Below, in pieces: positions 8,064-12,876 of a DNA stretch of 12,876 nucleotides. The position numbers were made by a program, and so were the translations under genes. The notes beneath the pieces are model-generated. The model saw only the letters and a program-made list of their open reading frames with translations. It was not told where the DNA came from and did no database searches. This DNA is from an uncultured Sphingomonas sp. (GTDB lineage: Bacteria > Pseudomonadota > Alphaproteobacteria > Sphingomonadales > Sphingomonadaceae): contig CADCWB010000037.1 of the NCBI GenBank assembly GCA_902806295.1, positions 1-12,876 of the forward strand, read 5' to 3'. The first letter of the stretch is position 1. Each line of letters opens with the position of its first letter.

Positions 8064-8823
8064 GATTCAGAGCCTGCTCGGTCTTCGCGATGGCTCCGGG
8101 CGTTCCGACGTCGAACCACAAGCCTTGATGGACAACGCCGAAACAACGGCCATCAGCGATGGCCTTGTCCCACAGGATGTTGGTCGAGAACACGCCTTCC
8201 GGCGCGCCCTCCAGCATGCGTTTGGACAGCATCTGGATGCCGGTGAAAACGAACGGCGCGACCTTGGCCTTGGTCCGGCGCTTCAATCGTCCTTGCGTAT
8301 CCAGGTGGAAGTCGCCCTGGCCCGAGTGGTTGCCGGCATTTGAATGCGGCACCAGCAGCAGCAATGCGTCCATGCGCTCACCCTCCCAGTGACTGGCCAG
8401 CAGCCTGAGCGTGTCGGCAGCGCCGTCCACCCAGAAATTGTCGCTGTTCACCGCCAGGAACGGATCGCAATCGATCAAAGGCAGCGCGTGCCTCAACCCG
8501 CCGCCGGTCTCGAGCAGCAGCTGCCGCTCGTCGGAAATGGCGACCTCCAGGTCGCTCGCATGGCACTTGAGGTGCGCCTCCAACGCGTCGGCCAGGTAAT
8601 GGACGTTGACCACCACACGTTCGACCCCAGCCGCGCGCAAACGGTCGAGCACATGGTCGATGAGCGCCTTGCCAGCGACTTCCACCAATGGCTTCGGCCG
8701 GGTGGCGGTCAGCGGGCGCATCCGCTTGCCCAAGCCCGCAGCCATCACCATCGCCGTGCGCGGCACACGGGCCTCGATCCTGGGCCGCAAGTTCAGTGCC
8801 CGCTTCACGGTTGCAACGTTCAT
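8056..8823 (-). CDS. murU: Nucleotidyltransferase, probable N-acetylmuramate-1-phosphate uridylyltransferase MurU
   Basis: This 255-residue protein belongs to the sugar-1-phosphate nucleotidyltransferase family. It shows the nucleotide-binding signature MAAGLGKRMRPLTATRPKPL (27-46) and a metal-binding Asp128 in AVNSDNFW. Lys-rich KAKVAPFVFTGIQ and the C-terminal FDVGTPGAI also fit the family. In Pseudomonas, MurU takes MurNAc-1-phosphate made by AmgK and forms UDP-MurNAc, feeding recycled wall sugar straight into peptidoglycan synthesis. The amgK-like gene directly upstream with a 4-nt ATGA overlap supports that role over mannose-1-phosphate guanylyltransferase, its common automatic label. 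The chosen start at 8823 leaves about 20 residues (NVATVKRALNLRPRIEARV) before the fold, more than usual. An internal GTG is possible, but the overlap with amgK favours 8823. The 3' end overlaps addB by 8 nt. Substrate is inferred from context. Confidence 0.82.
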   Translation of the reverse strand: MNVATVKRALNLRPRIEARVPRTAMVMAAGLGKRMRPLTATRPKPLVEVAGKALIDHVLDRLRAAGVERVVVNVHYLADALEAHLKCHASDLEVAISDERQLLLETGGGLRHALPLIDCDPFLAVNSDNFWVDGAADTLRLLASHWEGERMDALLLLVPHSNAGNHSGQGDFHLDTQGRLKRRTKAKVAPFVFTGIQMLSKRMLEGAPEGVFSTNILWDKAIADGRCFGVVHQGLWFDVGTPGAIAKTEQALNLA

Positions 8824-9806
8824 TCGGCCTCCAGCCATGGGGCGATGCGAGCTTGTTCGGGTACATTGGCAGCAAACCAGTCGCGCACCGCTTCCAGTGC
8901 TGGCTGCGCCAGATCGCGTTCCAGCAGACCCCACATGCGCCGTTGAAAGCGGCGATAGCCAGGCTTGCCGTCGCGTTTCCACAGCCGCGTAAAAACGCCT
9001 AGGATGCGAGTGTTGCGCTGGGCGGCGAGCGCCCAATAAGCGCGCTCGAATAGTTCAGGCGAGTCACTTGCGGCCTTGTATCGCTCGAGCATCGCTCGTT
9101 CGATGCCCGGCGAGACGTCGCGTCGGGCGTCCTCCAGCACCGAGCAGAGGTCGTAAGCCGGGTGCCCCGCCAGCGCGTCTTGGAAATCGAGCAGCCCGAG
9201 GTGGGTGACGCCGGTCCGTCCACCGATCAGCATGATGTTCTCGGCATGATAGTCGCGCAACACCGTCACCGGTCCAAGGCCGTCACCCGCCACCGGAGCC
9301 AGCAGTTCCTCCCAGGCCGCGCGATAGCTTGCCCGGTCGACTTCGATGCCGACTGCAGGGCAGTACCAATCGACGAACAACTCAAGCTCGGTCAACCACT
9401 CCGACAGACCGTGCGAGGGCAGGCCCGACATTGGCGCGTGACGGTGTAGCTCAACCAGCAGGTCGGTCGCCAGCTCGTACAACTCGCGCTCACGCTCGGG
9501 TGCGCCGTCCAGATGCTCCCGAAACCGGTCGTTGCCCAGGTCGCTCAGCAGCAGCAAGCCGCGATCCAGATCCCGGGCAAGGAGTGCCGGCGCGCTCAAG
9601 CCCAGGCCGTTAAGCCACTCGGCCACGGCCACGAACGGACGTGGGTCTTCATGGGGCGGCGGAGCGTCCATCAGCACGGCGACGCGGTCGCCATGACGCA
9701 CCCTGAAATACCGGCGGAAGCTTGCATCGCCGGCCAAAGGTGCGATCTCGGCCCCGCCCCAGCCGTGCGCCGTGAGGAACTCGGTTGCGTGCGACGGCGG
9801 TATCAT
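8820..9806 (-). CDS. amgK: Sugar kinase of the APH fold, probable N-acetylmuramate/N-acetylglucosamine anomeric kinase AmgK
   Basis: AmgK phosphorylates MurNAc (or GlcNAc) at C1 so that MurU can activate it, a salvage route that bypasses MurA and hence fosfomycin. The 328-residue protein has the aminoglycoside-phosphotransferase fold. It has an ATP loop LAGDASFRRYFRV (24-36), the hinge region LLLSDLGNDRF, a catalytic loop VLRDYHAENIM (Asp185, Asn190) and the metal-binding LLDFQDA (Asp207). The loop begins Leu-Arg-Asp rather than the His-Arg/Gly-Asp of many APH kinases. ATG 9806 is chosen because it gives a 4-nt ATGA overlap with tsaE and the expected short N-terminus. ATG 9821, five codons upstream behind a GGGAAGG, is also possible. 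It overlaps murU by 4 nt at the other end. Some databases would call this an aminoglycoside phosphotransferase or 'tRNA-processing phosphotransferase'; the murU neighbour makes cell-wall salvage the best reading. Confidence 0.82.
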   Translation of the reverse strand: MIPPSHATEFLTAHGWGGAEIAPLAGDASFRRYFRVRHGDRVAVLMDAPPPHEDPRPFVAVAEWLNGLGLSAPALLARDLDRGLLLLSDLGNDRFREHLDGAPERERELYELATDLLVELHRHAPMSGLPSHGLSEWLTELELFVDWYCPAVGIEVDRASYRAAWEELLAPVAGDGLGPVTVLRDYHAENIMLIGGRTGVTHLGLLDFQDALAGHPAYDLCSVLEDARRDVSPGIERAMLERYKAASDSPELFERAYWALAAQRNTRILGVFTRLWKRDGKPGYRRFQRRMWGLLERDLAQPALEAVRDWFAANVPEQARIAPWLEAE

Positions 9807-10243
9807 GCTGCTGGAGGCCATCGGCCTTCCCATGCCGGGGGCAGCACCCAAGTCAAGGATCGCGCGCCGTCTTCGGCGAAGTCGAGCGAAAGCCTGAGCG
9901 CCTGTGGCCACGCTGCCGCACCGGCTCGCTCCGGCCATTCGACCAACAGAGCGCCGTCAGCCAAGGCATCGTTGAGGCCGAGCTCATCCAGCTCGGATCG
10001 GTCCTCTAGCCGATACAGGTCGCAGTGCCAGATCGGAAGCGGCAGGTCGTCGTAGGGCTGAACGATGGCAAAGGTCGGGCTGGGCACCTCGTCTGCGTGC
10101 CCCGAAGCCTGCAGAACCGCCCGCGCTAACGAGGTCTTGCCCACGCCAAGCGGGCCAGCCAACGTCACGACGTCGCCAGCCAGCAGCAGCGACGCGAGGG
10201 ATACGCCAAGAGCAGCCGTATCCTGCTCATCGCGGAGGATCAC
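9803..10243 (-). CDS. tsaE: tRNA threonylcarbamoyladenosine biosynthesis ATPase TsaE
   Basis: TsaE is the small P-loop ATPase that works with TsaB and TsaD to install threonylcarbamoyl on A37 of ANN-decoding tRNAs. The 146-residue protein is normal for the family. Visible motifs are Walker A GPLGVGKTS (30-38), VPSPTFAIV (53-61), HCDLYRL (73-79) and LLVEWPERAG (99-108). The start is GTG 10243, which overlaps the divL stop as GTGA; the end overlaps amgK as ATGA. Location between a sensor-kinase-like gene and an APH-fold kinase is recurrent in alphaproteobacteria as I know them, which supports the assignments on both sides. Nothing looks broken. Confidence 0.95.
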   Translation of the reverse strand: MILRDEQDTAALGVSLASLLLAGDVVTLAGPLGVGKTSLARAVLQASGHADEVPSPTFAIVQPYDDLPLPIWHCDLYRLEDRSELDELGLNDALADGALLVEWPERAGAAAWPQALRLSLDFAEDGARSLTWVLPPAWEGRWPPAA

Positions 10244-12588
10244 GACTGTTTTCGCGGCAGCACGATGGTCACGGCCGTGCCCTCGCCCGGCTGCGACTGG
10301 AGCTCGACCGCCCCGCCATGCGCCTCGATGAATTGACGGGTCAGCGGCAGGCCGAGCCCTAGTGCGGCTTCGCCATGAGTGCCGCCGACCCGTGTAAAAC
10401 GTTCGAACACATGGGCTTGATCGTCGATGCTGATGCCGGGGCCCGTGTCGCTGATCTGAATCTCGGCGTGGTGCTCGTCGCCCTGGGCGGTGAGCGTCAC
10501 ATGCCCTTCATCCGTGTAGGCGATCGCGTTGCGGATCACATGTTCCAGGCTCTCGCGCAGTCGCCTGGCGTCGCCGATGACCACGCCGGTGGAGCTCTCG
10601 ATCTTGGTTTCCAGCCGCAGTCCCTTGGCCGTTGCTGTTCCCTCCATTCGCTCGACCACGCTGCGCGCAAGACCGGCCAGATCGGTCCGCTCATGTTCGA
10701 TCACGACCGCCCGTTGTTCACCTTGCGCCAGGTCGAGCACGTCGTCGATTAGCCTAGATAGGCGCGCCACCGATTCCAGGATCGCGTTGACATAGTCGGC
10801 CGCGGCAGGCGCAAGCTTGCCGGCGTAACCTGCCGCCAGCATTTGCGCGAAGCCGCCGATCGAGGTCAGCGGTGTGCGCAACTCGTAGCTCATATTGGCG
10901 ACGAAGTCGGTGCGAACCTTGTCCGCCTCCTCCAACGCCGTAGCCCGCTCCCGCAGAGCGTGCTCAATCCGGGTGGAGTCCGTCACGTCGACCATGGTGA
11001 AAAGCGCATTGCCGTCGGGCAGCGGCACGGCGGCGAACTCGAAATGGCTGCCGTCGACCATCGACAGGCGCCCGATGCCAACTCGCCGCTCGTTCGTAGC
11101 CGAGCGGACCAGTTCGCGCAGCTGGGCCGCTTCCGTGGGATTGACCAGCCGCCGCGCCATGGCCGGTACCAGTTCATCGACACGCGGGTGCTCTCCCAGC
11201 CAGCTCTCGTCGAAGTCCCAGAAGTGGCAGAAGCGCCGGTTCCACAAATAGAGCCGCCCATCCGCGGCGAACACGCTCAGCCCCTCCGATAGATTGTCGA
11301 AGGTCGCCGTCCGCACCCGCAGCAGCGTGTCACGCGCGGATGCCAGGCGGACCTGCTCCGTCCGGTCTTCGAAAATCAGGCGAAGGCCGCCGTCGGGCAG
11401 AGGCTGCCCAACCACCCGCAGGTGATCGCCGTTGGCAAGGATCCACTCGTCTTCAACCGCTTCGGCAGGTGAGGTGAACCAGTTCCGGCGCTCCGCCTTC
11501 CACTGCGGGAAGTCCCGCGTTTCAGGCAGGCGACCTTTCTCCCGCATGCGTTCCAGTACGCGGTCGAACTCGGGACGCTCGTTCAGCCATTCGCTATCCA
11601 GTTGAGCCATGATGGCGAACGGCTGGTTGAAGAACGACAGGCTGCGGTCCGGGTCGAACTGCACCGCGCCCGCGGTCATGCGATCAGCCAACTCGCGTTG
11701 GCTTTCTATGTAACGGGCCAGTTCGATTCGGGCGTCTTCCAAGTCCTGGATGTCGACGGCAAAGCCGGCCACGGCAGCGCCCGGCAGAGGGACGTCGACC
11801 ACCTTGAGCATGCGCCGCTCGCCGCCGACTGTCGCCGGCTGGGTACGCGAATATGGCTGACCGCTGTCCAGCGCCGCACGCGCGCCGCCCCGGGCGCTGG
11901 CCGCTCCCGCTCCGTCGATCAGTTCGGTCCCTTGCGCCACGACCTCGGCGGCAGAGCCAGCCTCGACCGCCGCGACGTAGGCGGAGTTCACCAGGCCGAG
12001 CGCAAGGTCCGGCCCGCGGTACCACATGGGAAAGGGCGCTGCCTCGATCAGGTGGCTCAGCGAATCGAGCGCTCCCTGCGTATCCGCCAGACGAAGCGCG
12101 ATCTCCGACTTCTCGAGCTCTGCGGCGCTGGTATCGAACAGCCATAGCAGAACGCTGCCGGGTTCGGCGGGAACCGGCGCGACCCCGCCCCGCACCTCCA
12201 GCACACGCGAGGAGCCGGCGATCCGGACCGACTGCTCGATCCGCTCACCCGACAGCGAAGACGCACGAACGGTCTCGATCAGGGAAGCGAGATCCTCGGT
12301 CCGCAACCCGCGCTCGCCGTCCGACAATTGCTCCAGCCGCCGTGGTTCTTGCCCCAGCCCGACTTCGCGCATGAACTGCTCGTCAGACTCAACAGTACCA
12401 TCGGCCTTGATCAGCAATGGTCGGGCTGGCGCGGACGCCAGCAGGGACGCCAGCGATTGCGCACCCGCCAGCACTTCGTTGGCCCGCCGCATCCTTCGTG
12501 CCGCCACGAGCGACAGCACGGCGGCGACCGGAATCCAGATAGCTGCGACGCCGAGCGCCATCAACGCGCCGCCGCCGTCCGCCCACAT
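10240..12588 (-). CDS. divL: DivL-like PAS-domain histidine-kinase homologue with Tyr at the phospho-acceptor position
   Basis: With the ATG at 12588 this is a 782-residue protein. An N-terminal membrane helix (about 8-30, LMALGVAAIWIPVAAVLSLV) is followed by roughly four PAS-like regions (about 45-165, 178-290, 305-415, 425-545), a HisKA dimerisation domain and a C-terminal HATPase domain. The H-box reads FVANMSYELRTPLTSI: Tyr568, codon TAC at 10885-10887, replaces the phospho-acceptor His. This is the hallmark of Caulobacter DivL (Tyr550, 769 residues), an essential regulator that senses DivK~P and controls the CckA-ChpT-CtrA phosphorelay. ATP-site motifs are retained: N box RNAIAYT (Asn687), G1 DTGPGIS (714-720), F box FERF and G2 ALGLGLPL (742-749). 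The start at 12588 has GGGGA 8 nt upstream; ATG 12603 would add five residues. It heads the tsaE-amgK-murU-addB overlap chain. Family membership is secure; DivL orthology rests on the Tyr, domain order and length. Confidence 0.87.
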   Translation of the reverse strand: MWADGGGALMALGVAAIWIPVAAVLSLVAARRMRRANEVLAGAQSLASLLASAPARPLLIKADGTVESDEQFMREVGLGQEPRRLEQLSDGERGLRTEDLASLIETVRASSLSGERIEQSVRIAGSSRVLEVRGGVAPVPAEPGSVLLWLFDTSAAELEKSEIALRLADTQGALDSLSHLIEAAPFPMWYRGPDLALGLVNSAYVAAVEAGSAAEVVAQGTELIDGAGAASARGGARAALDSGQPYSRTQPATVGGERRMLKVVDVPLPGAAVAGFAVDIQDLEDARIELARYIESQRELADRMTAGAVQFDPDRSLSFFNQPFAIMAQLDSEWLNERPEFDRVLERMREKGRLPETRDFPQWKAERRNWFTSPAEAVEDEWILANGDHLRVVGQPLPDGGLRLIFEDRTEQVRLASARDTLLRVRTATFDNLSEGLSVFAADGRLYLWNRRFCHFWDFDESWLGEHPRVDELVPAMARRLVNPTEAAQLRELVRSATNERRVGIGRLSMVDGSHFEFAAVPLPDGNALFTMVDVTDSTRIEHALRERATALEEADKVRTDFVANMSYELRTPLTSIGGFAQMLAAGYAGKLAPAAADYVNAILESVARLSRLIDDVLDLAQGEQRAVVIEHERTDLAGLARSVVERMEGTATAKGLRLETKIESSTGVVIGDARRLRESLEHVIRNAIAYTDEGHVTLTAQGDEHHAEIQISDTGPGISIDDQAHVFERFTRVGGTHGEAALGLGLPLTRQFIEAHGGAVELQSQPGEGTAVTIVLPRKQS

Positions 12589-12791
12589 GCTCCCCGTCCC
12601 CATGGCAACGTCATAGGACGGCTCGTTCCACCAGGAGAAGCGCAAAGAAGCGAGCAGCCTGAGATTGATGTGACTTTTTTGCGACAGCAGCCTCAAGATC
12701 GTCGATGAACGACAATACCATGTTTGTCTTTGGCCCAACTTCGGGAGAGAAGGCCGTCAGCCTGCCTATGTATTCGAAGGATTCTATCGGG
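12589..12791. promoter_or_regulatory. Divergent intergenic region between divL and an exported-protein gene
   Basis: About 200 nt separate the start of divL (minus) from the first codon of the plus-strand gene, so promoters for both must lie here or nearby. I could not find a pair of hexamers with convincing -35/-10 matches on either strand. A TTGAGG-17-TCACAT pair on the minus strand is weak. The region holds a Pho-box-like direct repeat (12670-12687) and one GANTC site (GATTC, 12780-12784), the motif methylated by CcrM in many alphaproteobacteria. Short frames on both strands here lack protein-like character. Confidence 0.5.
12670..12687 (-). promoter_or_regulatory. Pho-box-like 11-bp direct repeat
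   Basis: On the minus strand the sequence reads CTGTCGCAAAAAAGTCAC. Two heptamers, CTGTCGC and AAGTCAC, are separated by four A residues, so that the shared GTC cores are 11 bp apart. This is the layout of a PhoB site (two CTGTCAT-like repeats around an A/T-rich tetramer). The first repeat matches at 5 of 7 positions and the second less well. It is oriented toward divL, about 80-100 nt upstream of its start. It could be chance; no phosphate gene is identified in the window. Confidence 0.22.
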
Positions 12792-12876
12792 ATGATTAAG
12801 ACGTTGTTGCTGGGAACGACAGCAATCCGCACCTTTACCGCCGCCGGCCTGATGCTTGGCTCGGCCAGTGCAGCCC
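12792..12876 (+). CDS. N-terminus of an exported protein (signal peptide only, cut by window edge)
   Basis: From the ATG at 12792 the 28 visible codons read as a Sec signal peptide. There is a short basic start (MIKT), a hydrophobic core interrupted by one Arg (LLLGTTAIRTFTAAGLMLG) and a signal-peptidase-I-like end, SASAA, with likely cleavage after ASA at residues 25-27. No lipobox Cys follows within the visible part. GAAGGA at 12776-12781 lies about 10 nt upstream and serves as ribosome binding site; an in-frame ATG at 12768 would add eight residues that do not fit a signal peptide. The gene is divergent from divL. The mature protein lies outside the window, so its family (periplasmic binding protein, porin, enzyme) cannot be told. 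Confidence 0.6.
   Translation, partial: MIKTLLLGTTAIRTFTAAGLMLGSASAA

Noticed and set aside
8824..9036. Longer N-terminus for the murU frame (326-aa reading)
   Set aside because: The extra 71 residues overlap the conserved C-terminus of AmgK and look like shadow sequence; ATG 8823 gives the ATGA overlap and a family-like length.
8820..9806. Aminoglycoside-resistance phosphotransferase
   Set aside because: The fold is shared, but linkage to murU and tsaE and the GDASFRRYFRV loop fit the chromosomal AmgK-type kinase, not a resistance enzyme.
11602..12147. Plus-strand open frame of 181 aa opposite the divL PAS region
   Set aside because: No motif or ribosome site; antisense to a protein with recognisable PAS, HisKA and HATPase domains.
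12604..12738. Longer N-terminus for divL (832-aa reading)
   Set aside because: The added residues are Arg/Ser-rich and do not resemble the family; the membrane helix is expected near the N-terminus, as obtained with starts at 12588 or 12603.

Overview
The window looks like a chromosomal housekeeping segment from a GC-rich alphaproteobacterium, most probably a sphingomonad (Sphingomonadales). The basis is the alphaproteobacterial form of AddA/AddB, a DivL-type histidine-kinase-like protein with Tyr in place of the phospho-acceptor His, its direct linkage to tsaE, and an AmgK/MurU pair. I saw no tRNA, rRNA, insertion sequence, prophage gene, CRISPR array or long repeat, and coding density is very high.

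Almost everything is read on the minus strand, from right to left: divL, tsaE, amgK, murU, addB, addA, trxA, secA. The first five are packed into one translationally coupled chain. divL/tsaE, tsaE/amgK and amgK/murU each overlap by 4 nt (GTGA or ATGA), and murU/addB overlap by 8 nt. A 221-nt gap then separates addB from addA and holds a 47-codon plus-strand gene for a single-pass membrane microprotein, convergent with addB. addA is followed by trxA after 57 nt. secA follows after another 122 nt that contain a plausible promoter of its own, and it runs off the left edge. At the right edge a divergent plus-strand gene begins with a signal peptide. The roughly 200-nt divL/exported-protein intergenic region is the only sizeable non-coding stretch.

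The genes cover cell-cycle signalling (DivL), tRNA t6A modification (TsaE), peptidoglycan sugar salvage (AmgK plus MurU, making UDP-MurNAc without de novo MurA/MurB synthesis), double-strand-break repair (AddAB), thiol redox control (TrxA) and protein export (SecA). All are known families. No wholly new system is evident. The least explained items are the antisense microprotein inside addBA, the tight coupling of DivL with cell-wall salvage and recombination genes, the odd start regions of addA and addB, and a Pho-box-like site upstream of divL.
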